Assembly: GCA_023053575.1 (NCBI GenBank)
Contig: JAKZAP010000014.1
Coordinates: 2,480,001 to 2,544,000, forward strand
Direction of reading: 5' to 3'
Source of the DNA: Branchinecta lynchi
Taxonomy: Eukaryota; Arthropoda; Branchiopoda; Anostraca; Branchinectidae
DNA: 64,000 nt
Part shown: positions 1 through 11,439 of the stretch, piece by piece
Numbering within the stretch: the stretch's first letter is position 1
Layout: each line of letters opens with the position of its first letter
Made by a program: the position numbers and the translations under genes
Notes under the pieces: model-generated
What the model saw: only the letters and a program-made list of their open reading frames with translations
Told to the model about the DNA's origin: nothing
Databases searched by the model: none

Positions 1-276
1 ATGGCGAGTCTTCTTCCCTATCTCAAGACTGCAGACTTCAAAGACTTATCCCCTTTTCAATTTGATCGAAGTCTGCCGATTAGACTATCCGCTCGTGACA
101 TTTCTCTGGGGAAATTTAAAAAGTGGACCCCAGTTCTGAGAATTTGTCCTTTATTTGCCCCCCTCTTTTGGCAATGGGGGGATATTCTCGTCACAACAAA
201 ATTTCCGTTTATTTTTGTCTATAGTGTTCCGTGTCACGTGATTAGCTCAGCGATAGACGTATCTATTGTTGCTTAG
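1..276. other. Unassigned edge sequence with a 91-codon open frame
   Basis: The window opens in frame with an ATG and stays open for 91 codons on the plus strand. The predicted peptide matches no family I recognise and shows no splice context or low-complexity pattern that would settle the matter. It is probably chance, or the end of something cut by the window edge. Confidence 0.2.
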
Positions 277-876
277 ATCGTGTTCCACCCTTCTAACAAT
301 AGTAATAGTAATAATAATAATAATAATAATAACACCTTTATTTCAGCGTAAGCCATATAAACAACACAAAAAATTAAAATATAACAAGCGAGTGCAAACT
401 ATGTAAATCATAGTGGCTTAGGGTCGAGCAAATGACTCCATATCGGAAGATTGAAGAATAGTGGGTTTGCAGCAAACTCCACTAAGTCATTCCGCGACTC
501 CATTAGACGACAAAAAAACGATGTTTTCAACTTCCTATCAATTTCGATGAATGTGCAACAATGGTTCGACACAAACGCTTGGCTGATGCCAGCTCGGAAT
601 TGTAGCTTTGCTAACCGACGGAAAACACGCTTATAACAAGCTTCTAGGTTCAAACGTGATCTTTTCGTATGGTTAGTAACTAACGTATGGCTAGTAACTA
701 TTAGTTACTATGTGACCGTTCCAACCTTGTCGAAGTAGTAAGTAACAGTAACTATTTGCCCACCCACCACACAAATCTCTGTGATGTGACTGGCCGGATT
801 TTTTCCGCAAAATATTGGCATTCGTGACGTCATGCGTAGTAACTACGGTAAGTAGGGTGGAAGTGGAAAACGCTCT
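277..876. mobile_element. MITE copy 1 (GAGCGTGTTCCACCC family), split by a LINE 3' end
   Basis: The left end reads CGTGTTCCACCC near 279 and the right end, near 860-876, is a decayed inverted copy of it (gtggaagtggaaaacgctc). The interior repeats gttactattagttacta-like words and the phrase cgtgacgtcatgcgtagtaac, shared with the copies at 57204-57508 and 59707-59967. About 350 bp of foreign sequence (298-655) interrupts this copy. No coding capacity is visible. Confidence 0.6.
298..655 (-). mobile_element. 5'-truncated LINE 3' end inserted in a MITE
   Basis: Read on the minus strand, an open frame (653-408) ends in a stop and is followed by a short 3' UTR with AATAAA and then an (ATT)n tail at 300-331. 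That order, C-terminal frame, UTR and microsatellite tail, is the usual signature of a non-LTR retrotransposon 3' end. It lies inside MITE copy 1 and is therefore younger than it. The peptide itself is too short to assign to a LINE clade. Confidence 0.45.
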
Positions 877-1077
877 TAGATACAAAATTGGTCTTGTACC
901 AGGTTAGCGCTTCAGTCTCATCAGTCTCTATTTATCCCTCATATCCTCATTATTAGCATCTATCACGCAGAAATAGTACAATATCTAATAGACGAAAAGA
1001 GAAGCTTTTACATTTCTTAATTGAAGAGTAGTGCCAAACTCGTCTGACAGGAAGGTTCGCACCTTTTCTGCTGAAAT

Positions 1078-1420
1078 AATATAATAAGTAATAAGTAAGT
1101 AAGTATTTTATTTTTGACCAGCCGTTTGAAAAGCGGAGTATGTAAAATAAAATCAAAGAATTAATAAAACACAAGAAATACAATATTCAAATTTTCATCC
1201 ATCGGCCAGAAATGGCGCTGGCTGGGCCCTGTTGTCCATGATTTTTAACAGAGCGAACGAAATTTCCAAAAGTGTGATCGCTTGCATCTTTAACTTGGAA
1301 ACGCTCCGTTAGCATGTTGCTGCGGTATAACTTAGTGGTATAATTTTTATTTTTTTTATGATTAACCATATCCCAGCAGAGTATTAGTTGAGAGAATGAA
1401 GGTTTATTAAAAAACACTAA
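1078..1420 (-). mobile_element. LINE 3' end with (TTAC)n tail
   Basis: On the plus strand the segment begins with a (taag)n run followed by a block containing gaaaagcggagta. The same block follows (taag)n at 27090 and 55925, so this is a dispersed family lying antisense. A minus-strand frame at 1417-1187 looks like the C-terminus of an ORF2 (text ending in ISGRWMKI), followed by a UTR and the simple-repeat tail. It is heavily 5'-truncated. Confidence 0.5.
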
Positions 1421-2383
1421 ATCTTCAGTGCCCAGAGGTAAACCTGTCAGGGACTAATTTACCCTAAAAAAAAACATAAACAACAACACAAATGAAGAAA
1501 AAAGAAAGGAGCTTGATTTACCTGGTCTGGAACGCCCAACCAAAAACGACAGGTACCAAAAAACAAATTTTCAACCAAATCACTGTTAACCGTAAAAAAG
1601 AAAAAACAACAGCCTAAACGGCTGAGAATAACGCATCAAATTCATATTTTCATAAACGTTGATGATAGTGATGATCGACTATTCTGAAAAGATTCTCAAT
1701 GGTAAGATTGGACTTTTTTTTAGAGTTAAAGCATGAAAAGAACTGTTAGACGAATATCAAAAGTGAGGGTGAGGGTGCTTTTTGTTGAGAAGGAAATAAT
1801 GAAATAGTATCAGGTTTTAGTTCTGCTTTGAACCTATTCAGCATAAAGCATTAATTTTCAGTCAGAGGTAATGGCAGTCACCATCAGGAAAAAAGCTAGG
1901 TCCGCATGCATTTTTTTTTCCCGGTGTGTAATATGGCTTGTGCGAGGTCATATCCTTTTGTCTTTCGTCTGGAATTCCCTGGAATATCCTCTAAGCACGC
2001 CTGTAGAGACTCCTGACCTGCGGCATTGTTTACTCGGAATTCATGGCCAGCCCCAACTAAATCAATTTATCATTCGTAAATGCGCCCTTGTTGCTGCTTG
2101 AGTCCGGAGTATAATCCAAATGTGATCTTGCCTAAGAGAAGAACCCGAGTTTCTGGGAACAAGAGATAAATCTGGGGAAGTGGAAGCTAACTCGCCGTTT
2201 GTAGGACTTCCGACGCCGAACTTCCGTACGGAATTTCAGTTCTTCCACTTAACCATTTCTAAAAATGCAACAACCCTCCAGAATAAAGTAGATCTGTTCT
2301 GACTTTACTAGAGAACAGAAGTTGCTGTTGGACGAGCTTTTATGTTGGTTGGCAAAAAGTATGCACGCCTTCTTAAGAGATGC
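1421..2383. other. No recognisable feature
   Basis: AT-rich sequence with short A runs. The only open frame of note (1871-2101, plus) has no homology I recognise and no convincing splice context. I see no RNA gene or repeat boundary here. Confidence 0.5.
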
Positions 2384-2888
2384 CGAACGTGTCCGAAACG
2401 AACGAAAATGCTGAATTAATTCAGCATTTTATGCAGCATTTCGCTTTCGGACTTAAATTTTCGCTCAATTAATGCAGCAATAATTCAGCATAAAATTCAT
2501 CGAAAAATTCAGCAAGAATGCTAAATTTTATGCTGAATTTTCAAGAAGAAACTGGCGAGTACGGCGATTCTCTCAATGTTTTCGGCGGCAAACAAAAAAT
2601 TCAAAAAGACAACTGATAATTCGGCAAACATTCCAAATTCTAAGACAACTGGCGATATTGGAAAACGACGAAAGGAAAGATAAGAAGATAAGAAGGTCGG
2701 ATATCAGTAGCTGATCCATTTTGTCAGTTTTATACAGCTTCTTTTTCTTCTTGTTCTTCCTGACTTCAATTTTGGTATTCTAGAAGTGTCAGAGAAAAAA
2801 AAAAGGTAACAGCCTTCGGATAAAAAATAAAAGAAAATGCAGCATTAGTGCAGCATTTACAACACCAAAAAGATTTTGGACACGTTCG
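2384..2888. mobile_element. Non-autonomous TIR element (CGAACGTGTCC)
   Basis: The element starts with CGAACGTGTCCGAAA at 2384 and ends with the inverse (TTTTGGACACGTTCG) at 2874-2888. The interior is rich in inverted copies of atgctgaattttcagcat-like words, so it can fold extensively. No transposase frame is present. A target duplication is not obvious, so superfamily is not assigned. Confidence 0.55.
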
Positions 2889-3269
2889 TATTGTCGGTAG
2901 TTCAACGATCATTCGGTGTTTTCTACAAGAACTAAGAAGTTCAGAGTTTTTACTTTTCGTTGCAAACGAACTTTTTGAGACTTCCACATAGAAACCTGGC
3001 GAAACTTCGTCCGGAATTTAAATATGCGTTTACCTTGTGTGAAACATGAATGCAGATAGTTTGTCAAATTTTCCGTCTACCAAATTTCAGTGCTTCCCGT
3101 GTTGGAGAATGTAACAACCCTAAAGTAGATCTATTCTGTCTGTATAATAGAAATATAATAGTTGTCAGATGAACGTTCGTACAGATATGATACTGATTAC
3201 CTCGATGTCTTCAATCGTGCCTTCCATCCATTCTCGTTTCCAAGATTTCCGACTGCCCGTTTGTCTTTT
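2889..3269. other. No recognisable feature
   Basis: Unique-looking sequence between a TIR element and a family A repeat. No long open frame, RNA gene or repeat boundary is visible to me. Confidence 0.45.
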
Positions 3270-4190
3270 TGTGTTTTTGGGATCCCAAACCGTAAGTCAT
3301 AGATATCACTAAAAAATTGTCCGTCTGTCAGGACGATAAATCTCTTGAGATATTTTGTTCAAATTTGGTGTGAGAATCCATTGGGTCGACTTGAAGTATA
3401 GGTCAAGGTCGTAGATGGACCCTGCAGCCCAATATTTATGGGGCGGGGAGGGGGTTTGAATTCAAGGGATTTAGAAAAAAATTCAAGCTGATGCGAGAGT
3501 CTATTTACAGGTAAGAAGACATGCTGAATCCAGAATTGAATTTCATTTTCTCACCGGACAAATAGTTCGCCCGGAATCCGGTAAAACTGGAAAATTTGTT
3601 AAAATAAAAGTTTTATTGAAGTTGATTAGATGTTCATTTAGGGATAAGAAGACATGCCGAATCCGTATATGACGATTGTTTCTACCCGGACATATGGTTT
3701 GCCCGGATTCCGGCCGAAACCAGACAATTTGCTGTAACTAAAAGTTTTATCTGTAGTTGATTAGAGGTTCGGTGTGCTGGTAAGAAGGCTTTGCTGGTTC
3801 CCTATATGAAAATGAGTTACTCGCCGGAAAACAGTTCGCCCGCAATCCAGCTTCACCTAAATATTTGTAAGAAGCAAAAGTTGTATGTGAAGTTGATTAG
3901 AGCTTGGATGTAGGATTAAGAAGATATGCGGTATTTGTTTTGAGCCTTAGTGTTTTCCCGGACAAGCAGTTTGCCCGGAATCCAGCCGAAACCCGAATGT
4001 AGAAGGGAGGCAAGATGTATAAGTAGATGTGATGTGTAAGGGTAAAGACACATGCTGAATCCATATCCGAACTTGGTTTTCTCAGAGGATTAGACATATT
4101 CTTTAACTTGTTTCTAAGTTTCAATAATCAGAGTTTAAGGAGCTATTATTGTCAGATATTACTTTTTGGGATCCCACTGAAACATGTGGT
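3270..4190 (-). repeat. Family A repeat, minus orientation
   Basis: It is bounded by GGGATCCCA words at about 3279 and 4169. Inside are several tandem units of about 110-125 bp carrying the phrase aagaagacatgctgaatcc followed by an inverted CCGGAC/GTCCGG hairpin region. The 3' module of the family (a 'gagttatcgtg ... gacggacgg'-like tract next to the palindromic TTTTGGGATCCCAAAA) lies at the left here, so this copy is reversed. Related copies lie at 4705, 25449, 42990, 55983, 57900, 60180 and 62190. Confidence 0.65.
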
Positions 4191-4704
4191 CTTGTTACAT
4201 TTGGCGGTAAGCTTTAGCTTGTGTTTACATAACTACACTTACAAAAATAAACCGAAAAGTATTCAAAGCCGTATGAATGAATGAAAGTATTATTACCCAT
4301 CAATTAAAAAACAGATGGAGCACAACAAAAGACAAGGCAAAAAAAGAAGAAACGGAGAACATTGATAAAAAAAACAATCACAACAACCAACAGCATATAC
4401 CAACTACTGTTGCGGAATCATAGCCCAGGGGTGGGAGTCAACTGAAAGATTATAACGAGCAATCTGCGCTACGATTGCTTCTTCCGGATTCGTAACCCCG
4501 TACCGACGCGATACATATCTGTTACTTGTCCATGGTGGCAAACGCAACAAAAACTTTGCATATTTATAGTAGACTGAGCGCAATTTCAGTCTATCTGTAG
4601 CCGTAAAAATAGGCCTACGCCAAAATGGGGACCAAATCTATTGGGGGTATCTATGGGCAAATTCAAAAACGATTCCCAAAAACACAACATCAATTGCAAA
4701 CTTG
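4191..4704 (-). mobile_element. Probable LINE 3' end with (TTCA)n tail
   Basis: A (tgaa)n run at 4273-4284 is followed by A-rich, UTR-like sequence and then a more complex region. The arrangement matches the other antisense LINE tails in this window (for example 6880). No usable protein frame survives, so the call rests on tail structure only. Confidence 0.3.
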
Positions 4705-5520
4705 CAAAATGAACAAGACAAAGGTGTCGATGGGATCCCAAAAATCTAAGATTTGATCCAGACAATTCGGTCTTGTCTTCGCCAGGCTAATCATCAGAGA
4801 AAACCGAGTTCAGATATTCTATCTACCTATCTATACCTCTATAAGCCATATCTATTTTGAAGATATTGACCGAAACTTCCTGCTTTACTACTGCCGAATT
4901 TGCGGTTTCGCCCGAATTCCGAGTGAACTACTAGTTCAGCAAAAAAAGAAAAATTCAGAAACGAAGACGGCGTATCTCCTTATCCCTATAAAGAAATCTA
5001 ATCAAAAAATTTTGACTTAAAAAAAATGCGGGTACAACCGGATTCCGGACTAATTATATGTCCGGGTAAAAAATTATCATTATATACATACTCAGCGTCT
5101 CTTCTTACCCCTAAATATATCATCTAATCAACTTCAGATAAAGCTTTGACTTTTAACATATTTTCCGGTTTTGGCCTGATTACAGTCGAACTAGTTGTCC
5201 GGCGAGAAAATGATTTTCACCATCATGCTCAGCTTCTTACCCCTAAATCAAACATTTAATCAACTTCAAATGAAACTTTTACTTTTAACCAACTTTCCGT
5301 TTTTTGCCGGATTCCGGACGAACTACTCGTCCAGCGAGAAAATGGTTTTCACCGTCGTGCTCAGCATGTCTTCTTACCCCTAAATCAAACATTTAATCAA
5401 CTTCAAATGAAACTTTTACTTTTAACCAACTTTCCGTTTTTTGCCGGATTCCGGACGAACTAACAGACAACTTTTGCGATCATAGGTATCCCTTCACTTA
5501 CGTTTTGGGATCTCAAACAA
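4705..5520 (+). repeat. Family A repeat, plus orientation
   Basis: It begins with 'gacaaaggtgtcgatgggat' at about 4717 and ends in the module 'cataggtatcccttcactta' plus 'cgttttgggatctc' near 5520. It contains four or five tandem units of about 120 bp, each with a hairpin of the form CCGGAC-GAACTACTx-GTCCGG-like arms followed by 'cagcatgtcttcttacccct'. The first 400 bp closely match the copy at 25449, so the two are recent relatives. Confidence 0.7.
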
Positions 5521-5639
5521 CAAAAACAATAAAAGAATACGGGCATGGAGGTCTTCAGCTGCTGTGACAGGTTGGAAATTCCAAATGTTTCTGGTAGATG
5601 CTCCACCTCCATAAATTTTAGCAAAAATTTGAGATAACG

Positions 5640-6056
5640 AAAGAACGGTCGACGTATGTGTTTAGTTTCAAAACGAAGGGGGGGGGGGTCTTAAAGGACC
5701 TAAAGAACAAGCTTACCATAAGGACACTCTCAAATCTAGAAGCTGGGAAGCGAAAGCTAAAACAACCACCCGTCAAGGCATCAACAAGATATCCGACTCG
5801 TTTGGACCATATTTTGTTTCAACACTACATCGACGCTCTAAAAACATGAAGAAATAACCGATAGACAAATATTTTGAAAATTTGACAATGTATTTAGCGT
5901 TTTATCGTATATCTAGCATTGTATTTTTAATTAATTTGACAAACTAATTGTATATAATTATTCTAATTATTACTTTTGTCGTATAGTGCACGATTACTTT
6001 GTCGTCAGCCTATGCTATCCAGTGGATAATTTGTTGTTAATAAATGATTGATTGCC
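5640..6056 (+). mobile_element. LINE 3' end with TGATTGATTG tail
   Basis: A plus-strand frame (5658-5849) ends in a stop and is followed by about 200 bp of AT-rich UTR and the tail 'aataaatgattgattg'. That matches the (ttga)n tail at 42783-42814. The residual peptide is too short to place in a clade. Confidence 0.4.
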
Positions 6057-6256
6057 ACAACCTTGGCTCCTCCCTTCTCCAGCACCCGATTTACCGTTCA
6101 TTCCTTCCCCCACCCTTTGTTCCTGTAAGATCTCGTCCCCCCCCCCCCCGAAAAGTGGCTGAAAGGGTTCCCAAACTGACCCCAATCTACTGTAACACTA
6201 TGCGCTACAGTAGAAGCTTTGTGCCGAGCTTCGTAAAGCAGTACAATGATCTTTAG
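6057..6256 (+). pseudogene. LINE ORF2 C-terminal remnant
   Basis: The frame ending at 6256 finishes with a stretch including RYSRSFVPSFVKQYNDL. An Arg/Tyr-rich 'SFVPS...N.L' ending is typical of several non-LTR reverse-transcriptase proteins. A C-run of about ten bases precedes it. Nothing upstream in the frame resembles RT, so this is a short fragment. Confidence is limited by its length. Confidence 0.35.
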
Positions 6257-6329
6257 CGTTTATCTGCCTTGTTAATTTTTGTTCTTTTAAATTATCTGTT
6301 GACAAATTATTTTATCTTTTTTACGACTA

Positions 6330-6478
6330 CAAAAACATTGGGCTCTGCCCACGAGAGATATGTTTTGCTTTATTATCAAATAAATTGAATATATAATCGC
6401 GCTCAACGAAAAATTCAGCTTGCAGCGATATTTCGTCCCTTCTTTCCAAGGGTCCTCTTCAGGCTCCAACTAGAATAA
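6330..6478 (+). repeat. Family B repeat fragment
   Basis: It contains 'gcgatatttcgtcccttctt' followed by 'ccaagggtcctcttcaggctc', the inverse of the CCTGAAGAGGACCC ... CGAAATA block found at 11700, 17215, 53975 and 54885. This copy is more diverged. See the hammerhead-like finding. Confidence 0.55.
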
Positions 6479-6877
6479 GATGAACCTGTGATTTTCATTA
6501 CGGGTCTAATAGAATTAAAGTCCACTTTCCTTGGTCAATGGAAACTTATTTCTGACCCGAGGAGAGCGAATTCTAAGCACTATCCATTATTTTTTTTCAG
6601 CTGTCTGTCTGAGCACCTAGAAATGTCCTTTTTATGATCTTAAGCCAAACAAGGTCTCCTTTTCCGGACAGATATAAATTGCTACCGTCGAGCTGACGAT
6701 TTTGTCGTGCCGGGAAAATATCGATTTCTCATCAATTCTTTTTTCCTGTAAGACGATAAGGGTGTGTTGGGGGGGGGGAGGGGCACTTAGGGTTTTCGAC
6801 CCCGATGTACCTTTTTCCACGATTTCACGGAAGTTTTCACGGAAAAACTTTAATCACGAAAAGATAAAATATGTGTT

Positions 6878-7272
6878 AAGAAGAATGAATGAATGAATCT
6901 TTTTATTTACCACTTCTATAAAATAGAAATAGTGGAGTACATAGAGGAAAGAAAGAAACTCAACTTAAATTAGAACACAAATTTACACTTCGAACAGACT
7001 ACACTTCAAACAAACGGACAAGACCGTGATGCGGAGAAAACGCGGCGATCGACATATTCCACTGCATCTCGTGTCATCTGATTGAATACTGAGTTGTAAA
7101 TGAATACATAATTTGTAAGAAGACTGATGGCTTGTCCATTGACCATTGACAATTTCTTGGTTGTCTCGTCTTTTTGTTTGTTATTTTTTTAGTGCGGAGG
7201 TTACTTGCTAGGTGTCCCATTTCTCGGGACCGGATGGTAGCTGTTAGATCAATCAATCAATCGATCAAGTTT
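6878..7272 (-). mobile_element. Tandem antisense LINE 3' ends
   Basis: Two tails lie in series: (tgaa)n at 6883-6898 followed by a UTR-like block, and a (atca)n run at 7248-7266 followed by 'agtttaatccaaatagctaa', which recurs at 23545. Both are the simple-repeat ends of 5'-truncated non-LTR elements on the minus strand. Confidence 0.45.
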
Positions 7273-7316
7273 AATCCAAATAGCTAAAATCTGGATGAGG
7301 AATAAATTAGATTGTA

Positions 7317-7625
7317 TACCCGATGAAAAATTTGTACCCTGCGTAGTAGTATGGTAGTAGTACGTAAACGTTGCACGTAATACTATGTAATAGCAAAGAA
7401 TACTATCATTTAATGTGCCTCAGACCGGTCCAATCTTATGTAGTAGTATCCAGTGGCTCTTGCCATAGTAGCATCCAGTCTTGCTAATAGTAGCATATAG
7501 TAGTATGCAGTAACACGGTAGCCTTGAAGTAGAAGCATGTAGTAGCATCGTTAGTACTGCATGCAACTTTTCCGTACTACATCAAAGTACTATTTTGAGA
7601 TAAATTTTTCATAGGGTACAGTTGT
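7317..7625. repeat. TIR-bounded AGTAGTAT-rich element
   Basis: The ends are inverted: 'cccgatgaaaaatttgtacc' at 7319 and 'ataaatttttcatagggtac' at 7600-7619. The interior is an imperfect run of agtagtat/agtagca words. It is a small non-coding element just upstream of the ZIP exon. Superfamily is unclear. Confidence 0.45.
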
Positions 7626-7802
7626 TAAAACCCTGATTAAGTTGTACTTTTAAATTTTATCTCCTGGACATCGAGCATGCTCTCTGCCATGAAGGTCTGT
7701 AATAGTATATGTTTTCATATTTTAAATTAAATGAACCTGAAATTTTTCTGGAACACCAAGGAAAGGAATTTATTCTCTATAATGTTTTTTTCTTTTTTTC
7801 AG

Positions 7803-8058
7803 GTTCATGTGATATATATCAGTATACTCTCTGTGATTACCTCCGTTGGCATTGGTATTGGGATGGGCATCACAGCCAGTGAAGACCCCAACGTCGACCT
7901 TCTGATCTTAACCCTCCAGGGTCTAGCCGCTGGCACCCTTTTATATGTGACGTTTTTCGAAATTTTGGAACGCGAGCGCTCAAAGGACATATCAGGACTT
8001 TTGCAGTTGGGCTTGTTGATCGTTGGATTCTGCGCCATGCTAGCACTTGAATCTGTCT
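7803..8058 (+). CDS. ZIP (SLC39-type) zinc transporter, penultimate exon
   Basis: The exon is preceded by a pyrimidine tract and AG at 7801-7802 and followed by GTAAGT at 8059. It encodes 85 codons plus one base in phase with the next exon. The peptide shows a small-residue helix (VGIGIGMGITASEDP), then LTLQGLAAGTLLYVTFFEIL, the conserved late helix of ZIP1/2/3-like transporters, then another hydrophobic helix ending FCAMLALES. These are the last transmembrane helices of a plasma-membrane or vesicle zinc importer. Earlier exons are not visible upstream and may lie outside the window. The open frame continues upstream of 7803, but that is intron read-through, since the pyrimidine tract and AG sit inside it. 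Family assignment is strong; the exact paralogue is not decided. Confidence 0.92.
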
Positions 8059-9289
8059 GTAAGTATTTCTAAATTATCTTTTGTTTTCGTTCAGAATTTT
8101 TTTATTCAGCAATCCATTTCGTGGTTTAAAACCATATTGTACCTTACCAGATCTTGGACGACCAGAGGCGCGTAGGCTATCCAAAACAGTAGTTGCGTTT
8201 TTCATCCGAGTTCTCCATGCTATTCTCCTCGCAAATTCTCCTATTTCGCGTGTTTGGACTATACGCCCCTCATAAAATTCCTCTCAGATTAGTTCTTTTT
8301 TGGCCACTAGGTGCGCTATCGTAAAGAAACAATGACATGTTACTTCTTTGTATACGTCTATCCAGGTTTGTTTTGCTATTTTCAATTGCTCTTAGGCCTA
8401 ACCATGCTTAAAACTGTTTAAATGCCTCTTCCCTCTTTTTGCTTTACCCAACTCTGTTCTGTCACGCGTCATCAAGTTTGTAATTTCTGGCTTCCGAATT
8501 CAGTGCTGAGTACTGGCTGTCTTTTCCACAGGGCTAATGCGCGACTCGATATGAAGCAGAGCCTAATCACTCATTCACCCGTCAGATAACTAATCCCTAG
8601 ATCTCACGTGTGATTGTTATTGTTACTCTAGCGCGTCTGGCGGCAATTCGTCATCGGAATTTCTGAAGGACGTATTCACATTAAGCGAATTCTCCTTTTC
8701 TTGTGTTTTTGTCAGAATCGAGAACGGGGAAAGCCTCTCGATTCTGCAGAATCGAGAACTCGCTCCGATGGTGAATTCTCGATTCTCCTCTCTCCGTACT
8801 CCTCCATGATTGGTCAACAGAGTGCGAGTGTTCAGTATGCATAAACACGTATACCGGGTTGGGGACGAACTGCGAAATTAGTGTTTTTGTCAAAAGCGAG
8901 AATGGGGAAGCCAGAGGAGCAAAAACGGCAATTTGTACGAGAATTGAAAATTCACAAGCGAGAAGGGATAACTGAGAATTCAGATAAAAAAGGCAACTAG
9001 TGTCGTCTCTGAGTTGTGCTACCCGGGCGACCCCTTTTATTCCGACTGGTTATTCGCGTTGAGCTTATGGATTTTGACCTACTGGAAGAAACGAACGTGC
9101 AAGAATTAAGAGTTGCGTTTTCAGCAGTTAGCCTCTTGAACTCGAATCCTAACACCTTGCGTTGCCTTGCCGTTTTAGCCATTGGTTAAAGGACCCGTTA
9201 TACCCATAATGCCAGTGCATTATTGCATTAATATGTATGTATTGTATGCATTAATTTCTAAATTTCAAATTAATCTCTAAATTAATTTC

Positions 9290-9415
9290 CAAATTCTAAT
9301 TAATTAATAATTAATTAATTAATTAATATTAATAATTAACTAATTAATTAATTCATATTAATAATTCACTAATTAATTAATAATTAACTAAATTCTATTA
9401 ATTTCTAAATTCTAA
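9290..9415. repeat. (TTAA)n-rich microsatellite
   Basis: Almost pure aattaatt words with a few 'attcat' and 'aactaa' interruptions, self-complementary throughout. It contains only A and T apart from a few C residues. Confidence 0.85.
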
Positions 9416-9927
9416 ATGTCTCATTATAAACCCGCTATTGATACCTAACTGTAGTCTTTGCGCTTGCAACGATTCTGTAATTTCCATCCGCATTATGATC
9501 CCTGCGAGTATTCCCGTATTCTGCTATTGACGCGTAAAACCGTTATCTGAATTTCGCCGAAATTTTGCTAGAATCCAGTGGGCCTAGGAAAAACAGCCAA
9601 AGCCGTGGTTAATTCTTAAAAGCAGAGACTAGTTATAATTCTTAAAAGCAGAGACTACAGTATTGAAATAATTTTGAATATTGGAAAATAAATAAGAAAT
9701 TTTGCGAGGTGTGCTTTAATATATTTTCAATATAGAAAGAAAAAATAACTTGGCCTACTGATCTACTGTACTATCTTTGTGTGATGGATGCTGATAGGCT
9801 ATGAGACGTAAGGCGGGGGGGGGGGGGCAAACAAAGAAAAATTCGCTTGGAGCGCTGAACTGCAATATCGAAAGTTCTATAAAAAATAACATAAGGAGTT
9901 GAAGGAACACGGAAAGAAATATTTACA

Positions 9928-10090
9928 TACACTGTAAGAAGTTTCTCCGAATAAGGATGCATTATTTCCTACTGGGATTAATCTTATCTGTATTGGGATA
10001 AAATTAATCCGAATTAGGGATAATTTTATCTCAATTAAGACAAGGTTAATTCCAGTAGCAAATACTGCAATATTTTTGTTTACAGTGTAT
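9928..10090. mobile_element. Foldback MITE with TACACTGTAA ends
   Basis: The ends are 'tacactgtaagaa' at 9928 and its inverse 'ttgtttacagtgta' at 10077-10089. Inside is a second palindrome of about 90 bp: 'tactgggattaatcttatct' at 9971 pairs with 'aagacaaggttaattccagta' at 10037-10057. TA-flanked CACTG ends suggest a Tc1/mariner-like origin, but this is inference. Confidence 0.6.
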
Positions 10091-10765
10091 ATACAGAAAG
10101 AAAAATTTTGGTTTAGGAGTCACCTGTCTCTTCTTCTTCTTTCCAGCTAAGATGGGTGCTTGTTGGCGGCATGTATGGGCGATTTGTAGTTCCGTACTTC
10201 GGTGATAGATGGTCCGTCAGCCCAATAGATCCGGAAAAAGATACTATTTTGGGGGGTTTTCTGCTTTTCCTCGAAAAGATGCTCTTCTGTCGTTTTTTCG
10301 GCTCTTCCTGGCAATGTTTGTTATGGATAACATTTGTTGCATAAGTTTCCGAATCACACAGAGTACATCCCAAGTGCTGTCTTTTCTGACTGGCCATGAC
10401 CCGATGATCGAATATTATTGCAACACAAACAAATGGTGTATAATATTAGGAATACTTGTTATGGGACCAAATTAAGAAACCAAAATTGTATATTGCATGA
10501 ACATTATTACAGTAATAGTATATTATGTACTAGTATTTTCGTGAATTTGTGTTGACATTTTCTGTGCTATTTTTTGCAATCAAGAATTTTTGGAAGAATA
10601 AATGAATTTGGATTTGAATTCTGACTGCGCTTCCTTGTGTTATCTGTTATGAAACTTGTGACAGTGTGGGATTAGGCAAATCCTAGCCTTTGGTTGTGTA
10701 CAACATTGATGGTAGAAACCTTTATTATGAGGAAAAAAAATATTAAAAGCAATATTTATTTTCAG

Positions 10766-10872
10766 CTGGTCATAGCCACGAACATGGTGAAAGTACATGC
10801 GGCGGTCTCGAACTCAACGAGACTGCTTATCCACTGGTTCAACAGATATTGGCAAACCTGACTGAAGTTTAA
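10766..10872 (+). CDS. ZIP zinc transporter, terminal exon
   Basis: It is preceded by 'tttattttcag' and joined in phase with the exon ending at 8058. The split codon rebuilds a Val-Ser-Gly junction. It encodes a short His-containing segment (GHSHEHGE) and a C-terminal tail with two N-glycosylation-like sites (NET, NLT) before TAA at 10870-10872. ZIP proteins end with a short extracellular tail after the last helix, and this 36-residue end fits. The His cluster just after the last helix could bind zinc. The downstream sequence contains AATAAA near 11447, but a cleavage site cannot be fixed by eye. Confidence 0.88.
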
Positions 10873-11098
10873 GGACGACTTCGAAGTTCTTTCGTTTTAT
10901 CTTTTTTCTGTTTATGTTCCTACAGTGGTAGTAGACTACACTTGGACCAAGGGCCTATAATGAGTTGTTCCTAACTGTGTTATTCCCAAGGGTGAAAGGT
11001 AAATGACCAAAGGATACAACACATGTATCTTTGCAGATCGATCTTCTTCTCCGTCTATTTAGGGTCACTTTCCTCACCGCATGGCATAGCGCTCAAGC

Positions 11099-11330
11099 TT
11101 TTTTTTTTTTTTTTTTTTTTTTATCAATTACATGTAGACAAGGCAGGGAGCAGGGAACAACAAATTCAAAACTGCAATTTACGAAAAATATCCCGAAGAA
11201 ATGCTGGTAAAGAAACTATCTAGAAACTGACTAGAATAGTCATACTGCCAGCGTTCCTCTCAGACCGACGTACGGACAACGGGAGGGAGGAGGGAATAGA
11301 AGCTCATCTGGGGACAAGACTCGAAATTTT
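11099..11330 (-). mobile_element. Antisense retroelement 3' end with T(~22) run
   Basis: A T tract at 11100-11122 on the plus strand is an antisense poly(A). The following sequence includes 'ttcctctcagaccgacgtac', nearly repeated at 23720 ('ttcctctcggaccgacgcac') next to another LINE tail. It is the 3' end of a non-LTR element, with no useful frame retained. Confidence 0.45.
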
Positions 11331-11439
11331 TCTTTTCCCAAAAATTTTAAATTTCTTAATCATGTATATATACATATATCTGGATATTCCTTTTGTGTCA
11401 ATGACAAGTTCATTTTCCAGCTTGAGCGGCTTGAAGGGC

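Larger units (their letters stand above)
8059..10765 (+). other. ZIP gene intron, repeat-bearing
   Basis: A 2.7-kb intron with GT at 8059 and AG at 10764-10765. It holds partly repeated 'cagaatcgagaacgggga'-type words at 8640-8960, an extreme ATTAATTAATT microsatellite at 9290-9415, a MITE at 9928-10090, and a G12 run near 9817. I see no additional exon: open frames here lack splice context or family resemblance. Confidence 0.7.

Noticed and set aside
7731..7802. Upstream extension of the ZIP exon to the ATG at 7731
   Set aside because: The stretch ends in a pyrimidine tract and AG and encodes a Phe-rich, non-homologous peptide, so it is intron.
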